43,479 nucleotides of DNA, taken from positions 1-43,479 of IMG/VR virus record IMGVR_UViG_3300030060_000826; one strand, written 5' to 3'. Shown one piece after another: positions 26,430-32,428 of the stretch (the first letter of the stretch is position 1; each line of letters starts with the position of its first letter). Both the position numbers and the translations under genes were made by a program. Under the pieces are notes generated by a model. The model made no database searches, was not told the origin of the DNA, and saw only the letters and a program-made list of their open reading frames with translations. The stretch is from a virus.

Positions 26430-26464
26430 TATAATGCAACGTAAGGGGAAAACGTTACATTATA
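26430..26464. repeat. Inverted repeat with TATAAT in both arms
   Basis: Arms TATAATGCAACG (26430-26441) and CGTTACATTATA (26453-26464) pair over 12 bp with one G-U, around an 11-nt loop. Each arm reads TATAATG outward-in, so it looks like two facing -10 boxes. It lies in the only gap (70 bases) within the first genes of the leftward operon. It could be an operator, an attenuator hairpin or an RNA processing site; no U-run follows on the minus strand. Confidence 0.6.
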
Positions 26465-26472
26465 CTTCGCAC

Positions 26473-26826
26473 TTATGCCTTTTTTCTAGTAATAGAATTG
26501 GCAAAGTCTTTATGTGATTTAACTTGGAATTCTCCAAAGTCAATAGAGTTATAAACACCTTTTAACTCTTTATCAATAGCAGTAAGTAACATCTCGAACA
26601 TAGCAATACTTGTACTACCAATTCTTGCTCCAAATTCTTTTTTAACTTGCCTTGCACCATTACGACTAGCCTTATACAGTCTAGTCTTAGATAAGGAAGT
26701 TTCAGTTACTTTCTTATACTTTTTTGCTATTCTTGTAAACTTTTTTTGGTTCGATTCAGTCAAGTTTTGACCTGTTAAACCTGTTGATTGTTTCCAATAA
26801 GTAGCATTTATAGTTTTAATAGCCAT
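26473..26826 (-). CDS. First gene of the leftward operon, basic protein
   Basis: 117 residues, Lys/Arg/Thr-rich. N terminus MAIKTINATYWKQSTGLTGQ, a basic helical middle (KKFTRIAKKYKKVTETSLSK) and an acidic-aromatic end. GGAG in ACGTGGAGAAAAACT is 9 bases from the ATG. As the promoter-proximal gene it should be expressed first after infection; a nucleic-acid-binding or host-takeover role is plausible but unproven. Confidence 0.65.
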   Translation of the reverse strand: MAIKTINATYWKQSTGLTGQNLTESNQKKFTRIAKKYKKVTETSLSKTRLYKASRNGARQVKKEFGARIGSTSIAMFEMLLTAIDKELKGVYNSIDFGEFQVKSHKDFANSITRKKA

Positions 26827-26859
26827 AGTTTTTCTCCACGTAAAGTTAAAGTTAAGGGC

Positions 26860-26889
26860 ATTATACCCTCAAACAATACGAATTGTAAA
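26860..26889 (-). promoter_or_regulatory. Leftward sigma70-like promoter
   Basis: Read on the minus strand: TTTACA (26884-26889), 18-nt spacer, TATAAT (26860-26865), about 34 bases before the first ATG of the early operon. The -10 is exact and the -35 matches 5 of 6. The box sits in the string GAGGGTATAATGC, repeated on the plus strand at 26425-26437. It probably drives the leftward operon using the host polymerase. Confidence 0.7.
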
Positions 26890-26989
26890 GAATAAAATTC
26901 AATTACATGAGACATATATCTTGATGCCATAAGGTATTCTCAAAAAATAATAATCCAAGTATTTTCTTTTAATTGAATAGCTTACTTTT

Positions 26990-27640
26990 CATGTAATCTA
27001 GTTATGTAGATTTTTCCTCGCTTTCACTTTGATACCCACTCGATTGAGTTATTAAGGGTAGGCAGACTAGACAACACACAAAACTAGTCTCTTTTACTTT
27101 CTCGCACTCTTACCATTGACCACCCTAGGATTTAGTTAGTTGCACTTTTTCTAGACTACAGTTAGGTTTTATTTTTTATCGTAACAACCTTTTAGGAATT
27201 AAGTTACACCTAGCTTGCATTTTCAACAAGTTACACTTGGTCGCTTGTATCGTCTAGAATGTTACCACTAATTTGGCACACCTAGTTAGCCCACGTCTTG
27301 CCCACGTATGGGTAAGAATTCGCATCTATCGTTTAGAGGATTTACTCTTGATAGGTTCGATTTAAAGTTCGCACTTGCACCATTTTTAAGAGTTGTCGTT
27401 TCTCTTTTCTTATCTTGTATTCACCTTAACATTTTCTTTTCAAACTAGTCAAGAAGTTTCTTTAAAATGTTTTAAGAAATTTGTTACTGTAACGTTTATC
27501 TTAAAACTTAAAAGTTTTTTTGTTTCATTAGCAATTTACAAGACTTAGTTTCTTATGCTTGTAAAAAGAAAGTTCGTATCTAAAAACTTTTTCTTACTTC
27601 TTATTCAGCTTGGCAAGTATGCCTTGTTGAATGATTGTAT
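26990..27640. other. Non-coding, hairpin-rich region
   Basis: No credible gene on either strand. Base composition is richer in C and G than the flanking AT tract. Visible structure includes AGACTAG/CTAGTCT (27064-27090, 13-nt loop), ATTCAGC/GTTGAAT around GGCA-AGTA-TGCC (27603-27632), a near-perfect TTTCTTTAAAA/TTTTAAGAAA hairpin (27457-27479), and GCCCACGT twice 11 bp apart (27289-27307). A degenerate word like GTTACACTT recurs at 27139, 27203, 27230 and 27367. It could be a structured RNA, a replication origin or an operator cluster. Confidence 0.5.
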
Positions 27641-27674
27641 TATGCACACACTTTGAAACAAAAGTAAACCCCCC

Positions 27675-28020
27675 AAACTAAAAAAAGTTAATTATTTTGT
27701 AATTATTTTGTTAAGTGATTGTTTTTATTGAATATTTTTAACTAAAATAATTGATATTTATTTTAAATGGGTATGTAATTTTGAATGATACTATATAATA
27801 CAAAAAAAAAGTTTATGCATCTTGCCTTTAAAATCGAGGGTATATCTTGTAAATTGTGAGTTTTATTTGATACATAAAAAGGTAACTTATAGATAATAAG
27901 TTTATAATGTTACATAAAATCGTTATATATCAATGACTTAGCATTATAAATAGTATAAAAATAGTGATAATAGATAAAATTTACATAAAAAAAGTATGAT
28001 AGTGAGTGAAAAAATGAAAA
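27675..28020. other. AT-rich tract, possible DNA-unwinding region
   Basis: About 350 bases of almost pure A/T with A and T runs, no gene on either strand. It is flanked by a C6 run (27669-27674) on the left and a G-rich island on the right. Such tracts next to repeats are typical of replication origins, where the duplex melts first. Several TATAAT-like words occur but none has a good -35. Confidence 0.45.
27689..27710. repeat. Tandem 11-bp direct repeat
   Basis: TAATTATTTTG occurs twice without a spacer (27689-27699 and 27700-27710) at the left end of the AT-rich tract. The period is one helical turn, so both copies face the same side of the DNA. AT-rich repeats like this resemble the unwinding repeats of origins. 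Confidence 0.6.
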
Positions 28021-28026
28021 AATGAA

Positions 28027-28054
28027 GGTAGGGTAGGCGTGTGGCAGTGGGGGG
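28027..28054 (+). other. G-rich island, possible quadruplex
   Basis: Plus strand holds G-runs at 28027-28, 28031-33, 28036-37, 28043-44 and 28049-54 (GGTAGGGTAGGCGTGTGG then GTGGGGGG) within a very AT-rich stretch. Four or more runs of at least two Gs could form a two-layer G-quadruplex. The strand asymmetry is striking. No coding function. Confidence 0.5.
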
Positions 28055-28202
28055 TACTACGTATATGTTCTTGGATTACTACACAGATAGGTATTTTAGG
28101 TGTTAACCACTAGTTTAACTGATAGAATACGTACCATCTAGTAATGTGTTGCATAAATATCACAACATACACACAAAATGCATACATTTAAAATAATTGC
28201 AC

Positions 28203-28231
28203 TTGACAAAAACACGGAAATCGAATATAAT
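28203..28231 (+). promoter_or_regulatory. Exact-consensus rightward sigma70 promoter
   Basis: TTGACA (28203-28208), 17-nt spacer, TATAAT (28226-28231): all twelve positions and the spacing match the bacterial consensus. Transcription would begin near 28238 and read through the 12-bp repeats into the gene at 28406. It probably launches rightward transcription and should be very strong unless repressed. Confidence 0.85.
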
Positions 28232-28243
28232 TATGTATAACTA

Positions 28244-28359
28244 ACATATAAATGTACATATAAATGATAATTACATTTAAATATAATAACATATACATGA
28301 ACATATAAATGATTCCTATAATTTCTTGTTAAACTCACTTTAAATGTACATATAAATGA
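28244..28359 (+). repeat. Three tandem pairs of a 12-bp repeat
   Basis: Unit ACATATAAATGA. Pairs of adjacent units lie at 28244-28267, 28289-28312 and 28336-28359; pair starts are 45 and 47 bp apart. Units 28256-28267, 28301-28312 and 28348-28359 are identical; the first unit of each pair varies. A weaker copy is at 28273-28284. The array starts just after the consensus promoter and ends 46 bases before the next ATG. It is probably a protein-binding array (operator or origin iterons). Confidence 0.8.
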
Positions 28360-28405
28360 CCCTATAAGAGTATATCTACGTACTCAATAAAATTTATACT
28401 TGACA

Positions 28406-28618
28406 ATGAAGCGAAAATCAGTAAAACTATACGTACCTGAGAATCTATTAGAAGCATTTTATGATGCCATACGTAATAATAAGCTAAAGGATTTACATAT
28501 TCCCCACAGTTCTGTGTTCTATGTTCGTGCTGCGATAGAATCTGACACAGGAATACGCTATTCATTGAAACATGTAGAAACAGCGATGAAAGCAGAAGGG
28601 ATGTTAAACGATGTTTGA
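28406..28618 (+). CDS. Ribbon-helix-helix-like small protein
   Basis: 70 residues. Begins MKRKSVKLYVPENLLEAFYD, a beta strand followed by an amphipathic helix as in Arc/MetJ-type DNA-binding proteins. The second half (VFYVRAAIESDTGIRYSLKH then ETAMKAEGML) is a conserved helical tail seen in small marine phage proteins. Start ATG chosen over a TTG six bases upstream; Shine-Dalgarno is poor. As the first gene behind the repeat array it is a candidate autoregulator. DNA binding is inferred, not shown. Confidence 0.6.
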   Translation: MKRKSVKLYVPENLLEAFYDAIRNNKLKDLHIPHSSVFYVRAAIESDTGIRYSLKHVETAMKAEGMLNDV

Positions 28619-28886
28619 GGCATTTGTCCTTGTGTGCCTAATGGGTACAAACAATATATGTCACACATTACAGGATTTAGAAGGACCATACAAAACTGAG
28701 AAGCAATGTACCACTAGAGCATATGAGATAGCAATGGAGCTGCCTGAATATATGCCTAACTATTATGCTTTGAAATATAAGTGTATGATTGAAAAAGGTA
28801 AAGTAAAAACTAACCATGACACAGAGAAAGAAAAGAGGCAGTTTAAAGGGGTTCACCGTCAAGAGTGGAGACAAGAGACCCACTAA
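28611..28886 (+). CDS. Small secreted/membrane-anchored protein
   Basis: 91 residues. Hydrophobic start MFEAFVLVCLMGTNNICHTL, then GPYKTEKQCTTRAYEIAMEL with conserved Cys, then a basic tail. It resembles the product of 31416-31598 in its first 35 residues, so the two are probably paralogs. Overlaps the previous gene by 8 bases and the next by 71 bases. Function unknown; export or membrane insertion is plausible. Confidence 0.55.
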   Translation: MFEAFVLVCLMGTNNICHTLQDLEGPYKTEKQCTTRAYEIAMELPEYMPNYYALKYKCMIEKGKVKTNHDTEKEKRQFKGVHRQEWRQETH

Positions 28887-29109
28887 ACAAGGTGCAGGTA
28901 TGACCAAAAAGGGTGTGCGTAAGTATCGTAGGCAGAACCCGGGCAGTAAACTGCAGACAGCAGTAACAGAAAAGAATCCAAAAGGAAAGAGAGCAGCAAG
29001 ACGTAAATCATTTTGTGCTAGAAGTGCAGGACAAATGAAAAAGTTTCCTAAAGCAGCTAAGAATCCGAATAGTCGTTTAAGACAAGCACGAAGAAGATGG
29101 AGATGTTAA
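28816..29109 (+). CDS. Small basic protein, DUF6321-like
   Basis: 97 residues, very basic. Pattern GMTKKGVRKYRRQNPGSKLQ, TAVTEKNPKGKRAARRKSFC, ARSAGQMKKFPKAAKNPNSR, ending RQARRRWRC. I recognise this as a widespread small phage domain of unknown function (my best name is DUF6321). Strong positive charge suggests nucleic-acid binding. It overlaps the upstream gene by 71 bases in another frame; homology pattern makes this frame the more certain of the two. Confidence 0.8.
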   Translation: MTQRKKRGSLKGFTVKSGDKRPTKQGAGMTKKGVRKYRRQNPGSKLQTAVTEKNPKGKRAARRKSFCARSAGQMKKFPKAAKNPNSRLRQARRRWRC

Positions 29110-29110
29110 C

Positions 29111-29596
29111 ATGGCACAAGATTTAGCACAATTACCAAAGAGTGAATTGTTAAAAAAGCTATATGAAAAATATGGTGAGGCTGCTGTTCTAAAAGAAATT
29201 AGAGAAATCAAACGTGAGAATAAACTAAATAAAGAAACAGACAGACAATCTAAGTTTACAGGACCTGAAGTAGAGGCATTAGCAACTATGGAAGGTATGA
29301 GTGCTAGAAAAGCAACGAGAGAGCAGGAAAAGAAAATGTCTGTTGGTGGTAATAGCACAAAAGGTAAAAAGAAAGACAAAGACTCATTGTCAATAATTAT
29401 AGGTATAGGGAGAACACCAAAGATGAAACTCAAAGAAGGTAAAACTAAAATGTCATACGGTGGAATGTCAGGTGGTAAGAAGCATATGTATGTTGCAGGT
29501 GGTTCTGTTAAAGATAATCCCGGACTATTAGCATTAAAAGGCAGTGGTCCAAAGGGTATGGAAGCCTATAAAAAAATTACAGGCAGAGATGGTTAG
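29111..29596 (+). CDS. Basic protein with Gly-Gly motifs
   Basis: 161 residues. N-terminal half is a charged helix (LPKSELLKKLYEKYGEAAVL) and the C-terminal half is Lys/Gly/Met-rich with KMSYGGMSGGKKHMYVAGG. The x-Gly-Gly motifs resemble those of the next small protein and of two virion proteins. No known family. A virion-associated or DNA-binding role is plausible. Confidence 0.6.
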   Translation: MAQDLAQLPKSELLKKLYEKYGEAAVLKEIREIKRENKLNKETDRQSKFTGPEVEALATMEGMSARKATREQEKKMSVGGNSTKGKKKDKDSLSIIIGIGRTPKMKLKEGKTKMSYGGMSGGKKHMYVAGGSVKDNPGLLALKGSGPKGMEAYKKITGRDG

Positions 29597-29849
29597 ACGT
29601 AATTATAAAAAAGAATATAAGAATTACCATTCCACAACGCTACAAAAAATTAAAAGAGCAGGTAGAAACAAAGCTAGAAACCTAGCACTTAAATCAGGAA
29701 CTGCGAAGAAGGGTGATGGACTAGACGTACATCATCGTAATGGGAATCCTATGGATAATAGGAGAAAAAATTTAGCTGTTACGACCAAGACAGCTAATCG
29801 TTCTTTCAAAAGAACACGTAATGCTAAAAAACTTATAAGGAGAAGTTAA
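29589..29849 (+). CDS. HNH-type homing or phage endonuclease, small
   Basis: 86 residues from the ATG overlapping the preceding stop. The HNH core is DVHHRNGNPMDNRRKNLAVT: the paired His and the Asn of D-N-x-x-x-N-L fit a beta-beta-alpha metal site. Basic N and C termini would contact DNA. The lack of extra zinc-knuckle Cys and its compact length fit an H-N-H nicking enzyme, possibly linked to packaging. Activity is inferred. Confidence 0.8.
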   Translation: MVRRNYKKEYKNYHSTTLQKIKRAGRNKARNLALKSGTAKKGDGLDVHHRNGNPMDNRRKNLAVTTKTANRSFKRTRNAKKLIRRS

Positions 29850-29850
29850 C

Positions 29851-30054
29851 ATGCCAATGCACGGTAAAAAGAAATCTAAAATGATGCAAAAAGGTGGTGC
29901 TACCAAGAAATCTAAAATGATGCAAAAAGGTGGTGCAACTAAAAAGTCTAAGATGATGGCTAAGGGTGGTGCTACAAAGAAAATGATGTATGGTGGTGCT
30001 GCAAAGAAAAAGTCTAAGATGATGGCTAGAGGTGGAGCCGCAAGACGTAAGTAA
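29851..30054 (+). CDS. Tandem-repeat Lys/Met/Gly protein
   Basis: 67 residues made almost wholly of four to five copies of KKSKMMQKGGAT-like units (variants MMAKGGATKK, MMYGGAAKKK, MMARGGAARRK). DNA repeats of 36 and 39 bases underlie it. It is extremely basic with no acidic residues, like protamine-type or DNA-condensing peptides. It overlaps the following gene as TAATG. Function unknown; DNA compaction in the head is one guess. Confidence 0.7.
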   Translation: MPMHGKKKSKMMQKGGATKKSKMMQKGGATKKSKMMAKGGATKKMMYGGAAKKKSKMMARGGAARRK

Positions 30055-30749
30055 TGTCGTATCTTATAAGTAACGTACCTCATTTTAAATGTTGGGTACG
30101 TAAAGAGTTCACTTGTAATCATATGAATTATCATGGTGAGTTCCTTCATGCGTTAGCTTTTGCAGTCAATACCATACCTGATAGGTCATTAAGTTTTCAG
30201 GTAGTCTTCACAGGTTGTGCAGAAGAAAATAATGTACACGGTGGTGCAATGTGGGCACGTATGCCTATACAAGCACTTGTAGCCGATATACCTGTAGATG
30301 AATGGGCAGAACCAATGGAAGACCATCTGTGTCAACCTTGGGATTGCGAATCAAGACATCACAGTGTAATAGTCATGGACAGGGTTAGTTCTTCTCCTTG
30401 GTTATGCAAAATAGATAATCAGTTCTTTACTGCTAAGTATATGTTTACTGTAGATTATACAGACCATGAAATAGCAGATGACCCTGCACAACATAAGCAA
30501 TCACATGTGATGTATTTATTAGACGCAGGTAAATGGACAGGTAACATAGTTGCCTTACCAAATAATAGGGTCAGAGCTACAAGTCCTGCTCTGTGGGTCA
30601 CAGGCGAAGGTGCACCTGATTTTGCACCCTCTCAATGGACACACTCAGCAGAGGCACATGAATCTTATTTAGACCCATTTACAACATTTAATAATTTATA
30701 CGAGGATAACAGTGGCAATAAAAAGAAAAAGCAAAAGCACAGTAAATAA
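30054..30749 (+). CDS. Conserved marine phage protein of unknown function
   Basis: 231 residues. Recognisable blocks are CWVRKEFTCN, GGAMWARMPIQALV, CQPWDCESRHHSVIVMDR and SHVMYLLDAGKWTGNIVALP, followed by NNRVRATSPALWVTGEG and PDFAPSQWTHSAEAHESYL. I know this family from SAR11-type phages, without a function. Paired Cys and His could bind metal. Basic C-terminal tail. Start overlaps the preceding stop (TAATG). Confidence 0.75.
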   Translation: MSYLISNVPHFKCWVRKEFTCNHMNYHGEFLHALAFAVNTIPDRSLSFQVVFTGCAEENNVHGGAMWARMPIQALVADIPVDEWAEPMEDHLCQPWDCESRHHSVIVMDRVSSSPWLCKIDNQFFTAKYMFTVDYTDHEIADDPAQHKQSHVMYLLDAGKWTGNIVALPNNRVRATSPALWVTGEGAPDFAPSQWTHSAEAHESYLDPFTTFNNLYEDNSGNKKKKQKHSK

Positions 30750-30903
30750 GGCAGGTAATTATACTAAACCTACAATACGTAAAAACTTATTTAATCGTAT
30801 CAAAGCAGGTGGTAAAGGAGGTGCACCCGGTCAATGGAGTGCACGAAAGGCACAGATGTTGGCAAAAAGATATAAAGCCGCAGGTGGAGGATACAGAGGA
30901 TAA
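30712..30903 (+). CDS. Small basic protein
   Basis: 63 residues, GTG start inside the end of the previous gene (38-base overlap). Pattern KSTVNKAGNYTKPTIRKNLF, AGGKGGAPGQWSARKAQMLA and KAAGGGYRG is one I recognise from many marine phages. Very basic, probably binds nucleic acid. Function unknown. Confidence 0.75.
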   Translation: MAIKRKSKSTVNKAGNYTKPTIRKNLFNRIKAGGKGGAPGQWSARKAQMLAKRYKAAGGGYRG

Positions 30904-31055
30904 TGCCACACTATACGAGACCTTTGAATAAAGTAATAGGTAAATTAAAAAAAGCATCTAAAGCTCACGCAAGCCAAGCGAAAACTTTGACTAAGATAAT
31001 GAAAGACCAAAAGAAGGGATACAAAAAAGTTGTCAAGAAAAAAAAGAGACCCTAA
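30903..31055 (+). CDS. Small basic Lys-rich protein
   Basis: 50 residues; start overlaps the previous stop (TAATG). Sequence MPHYTRPLNKVIGKLKKASK to KKGYKKVVKKKKRP is a basic helix. It overlaps the next gene by 26 bases. Function unknown; part of a run of basic small proteins. Confidence 0.6.
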   Translation: MPHYTRPLNKVIGKLKKASKAHASQAKTLTKIMKDQKKGYKKVVKKKKRP

Positions 31056-31332
31056 AGTTGGCACAGGTAAAAAACCAAAAGGTAGCGATAGAAGACTGTA
31101 CACGGATGAAAACCCTAAAGACACAGTTAGCATCAAGTTTGCCACACCTGCAGACGCAAGAGCCACGGTTGCAAAAGTTAAGAAAATCAATAAGCCTTAT
31201 GCGAGAAAGATACAGATACTTACAGTCGGTGAGCAAAGAGCTAAAGTGATGGGCAAGACTGAAGTTGTAGCAATATTTAAAAAAGCGAAAGAACAATTAA
31301 AAAAAGCACATGAACGAAAAAAGAAAAAATAG
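31030..31332 (+). CDS. Small basic conserved protein
   Basis: 100 residues, TTG start within the end of the previous gene and GAAGGG upstream. Conserved block: DPKVGTGKKPKGSDRRLYTD, ENPKDTVSIKFATPADARAT, KVKKINKPYARKIQILTVGE, QRAKVMGKTEVVAIFKKAKE. The pattern occurs in other marine phages. No later Met is available before the conserved block, which supports the TTG start. Confidence 0.7.
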   Translation: MSRKKRDPKVGTGKKPKGSDRRLYTDENPKDTVSIKFATPADARATVAKVKKINKPYARKIQILTVGEQRAKVMGKTEVVAIFKKAKEQLKKAHERKKKK

Positions 31333-31423
31333 ATGTGAAACTTGCGAGTGTTATGATTGTGACATGGAAGAGTGTAACTGTGAGTGTCACGATGAACAAA
31401 TAGCAGAGAAAGGTAATGATTGA
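31310..31423 (+). CDS. Metallothionein-like Cys-rich mini-protein
   Basis: 37 residues. Seven Cys and a His fall within 20 residues: RCETCECYDCDMEECNCECH. The C-x-C and C-x2-C spacing is that of metallothioneins and metal-binding knuckles. It overlaps the previous gene by 23 bases and the next by 8, which fits the packing style here. It probably binds Zn or Cu. No clear Shine-Dalgarno, so translation is likely coupled. Confidence 0.6.
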   Translation: MNEKRKNRCETCECYDCDMEECNCECHDEQIAEKGND

Positions 31424-31598
31424 GTTTGTGCTTGTGTTTATGATGGGAATAAGAGTAATAGACCAAACACAAACTTTTGAAGATATAGATAGATGTTTGT
31501 ACTTCGCAGAAAGATTGCAGAAGCAACCTTCAATACCACAACAGGAAGGACCTAATCTACAGATAACAGCATATTGTAAGCCTAGAAGGAAAAGATAA
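31416..31598 (+). CDS. Small secreted/membrane-anchored protein, paralog
   Basis: 60 residues. Begins MIEFVLVFMMGIRVIDQTQT, then DIDRCLYFAERLQKQP and a Cys near the C terminus. It matches 28611-28886 in its hydrophobic start and in the following Cys-containing helix, so a duplication is likely. Stop overlaps the next ATG. Function unknown. Confidence 0.6.
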   Translation: MIEFVLVFMMGIRVIDQTQTFEDIDRCLYFAERLQKQPSIPQQEGPNLQITAYCKPRRKR

Positions 31599-32041
31599 TG
31601 TTAGCAGAACTAGCCGCAGCTAACGCTGCTTTCAGCATAATAAAAAATTTCGTGTCAAACGGAAAAGAACTTTCAGGGTGTGCTAAACAGATATCTGATT
31701 TTGTATTCTCAAAAGAACAAATAGAAAAAAATTTAAAAAAGAAAAAGGCTAAAGGTGTTGGGGGTGGAGACTTAGAAGAGTTCATGGCTCTTGAACAGAT
31801 AAGAGAAAAAGAAGAAGAACTCAAGAAGATAATGATTTATCTAGGTAGACCCGGACTTTGGCAAGATTGGCAAGCCTTCCAAGCTGAAGCTAGAAAGTCA
31901 AGACGATATGCCGAAAAGATGGCAGAGAAACGAAAACAAGAACTAATAGAATATATGGGATACGGAGTAGCTTTTATATTTATATTATTCTTTGCAGGAA
32001 TTTTAGCATGGCTACTAGCAAAATGGATGGGAAAATTATAA
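31598..32041 (+). CDS. Coiled-coil protein with C-terminal membrane anchor
   Basis: 147 residues. N-terminal helix LAELAAANAAFSIIKNFVSN, a Lys/Glu-rich coiled coil, a conserved-looking YLGRPGLWQDWQAFQAEARK, then one C-terminal transmembrane helix (YGVAFIFILFFAGILAWLLA). I associate the GLWxxW helix plus TM with a small conserved phage protein near the lysis genes. A spanin- or antiholin-like role is possible. Confidence 0.65.
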   Translation: MLAELAAANAAFSIIKNFVSNGKELSGCAKQISDFVFSKEQIEKNLKKKKAKGVGGGDLEEFMALEQIREKEEELKKIMIYLGRPGLWQDWQAFQAEARKSRRYAEKMAEKRKQELIEYMGYGVAFIFILFFAGILAWLLAKWMGKL

Positions 32042-32151
32042 CACCGTGTATTGGTGTATGTAAACTTCAAGATGATATTTGCATAGGTTGCAAGAGAACA
32101 ATAGAAGAGATTAAACAAGCATGGCACTTAAAAAAGGACAAAGGTCATTAG
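32023..32151 (+). CDS. DUF1289 Cys-rich protein
   Basis: 42 residues (an ATG at 32008 would add five). TPCIGVCKLQDDICIGCKRT then IEEIKQAW is the DUF1289 signature: C-x3-C, about six residues, C-x2-C and a following helix with Trp. Bacterial members are small, with a likely metal or Fe-S site and unknown function. It is nested between two genes in a third frame, overlapping both (19 and 31 bases). Phage copies are little discussed. Confidence 0.8.
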   Translation: MDGKIITPCIGVCKLQDDICIGCKRTIEEIKQAWHLKKDKGH

Positions 32152-32381
32152 TTGCGTGGACAAAACAAAAATGGAGAACCAAGTCAGGTAAACCTAGTAC
32201 ACAAGGGTCAAAAGCAACTGGCGAACGTTACTTACCTGAAAAAGCAATTAAGGCTCTTAGTTCCAGTGAATATGCCGCCTCTACGGCTGCTAAACGAAAA
32301 GCGAAGAGAGCAGGTAGACAGGTATCTAAGCAGCCCGGCAAGATTGCAAAGAAAACATCAAAATTTCGTAGATTCAGCTAA
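32121..32381 (+). CDS. Small basic protein
   Basis: 86 residues, very basic. Pattern KQKWRTKSGKPSTQGSKATG, ERYLPEKAIKALSSSEYAAS, ending KQPGKIAKKTSKFRRFS. It matches a small phage and bacterial family of unknown function (possibly DUF5872; name uncertain). Probably nucleic-acid binding. Confidence 0.75.
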   Translation: MALKKGQRSLVAWTKQKWRTKSGKPSTQGSKATGERYLPEKAIKALSSSEYAASTAAKRKAKRAGRQVSKQPGKIAKKTSKFRRFS

Positions 32382-32428
32382 GGTAAAAGAAAAGTTAAAA
32401 CAAGAAAGAATAAAAGAGAAAATAGCAA

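Noticed and set aside
27340-27385. tRNA-like GGTTCGA followed later by GCACCA
   Set aside because: The bases flanking TTCGATT do not pair as a T-stem and no acceptor or anticodon arm could be drawn.
27457-27479. Hairpin as a rho-independent terminator
   Set aside because: The stem is almost all A-T and no clean T-run follows on either strand, so it is kept only as a structural feature.
28400-28405. A further TTGACA box at the start of the RHH-like gene
   Set aside because: No -10 box at 16-18 nt; the nearest TATA word is 22 nt away.
26827-28405. CRISPR array
   Set aside because: Repeats are 11-12 bp, unevenly placed and without unique spacers of regular length; no cas operon is present (the Cas4-like nuclease belongs to the replication genes).
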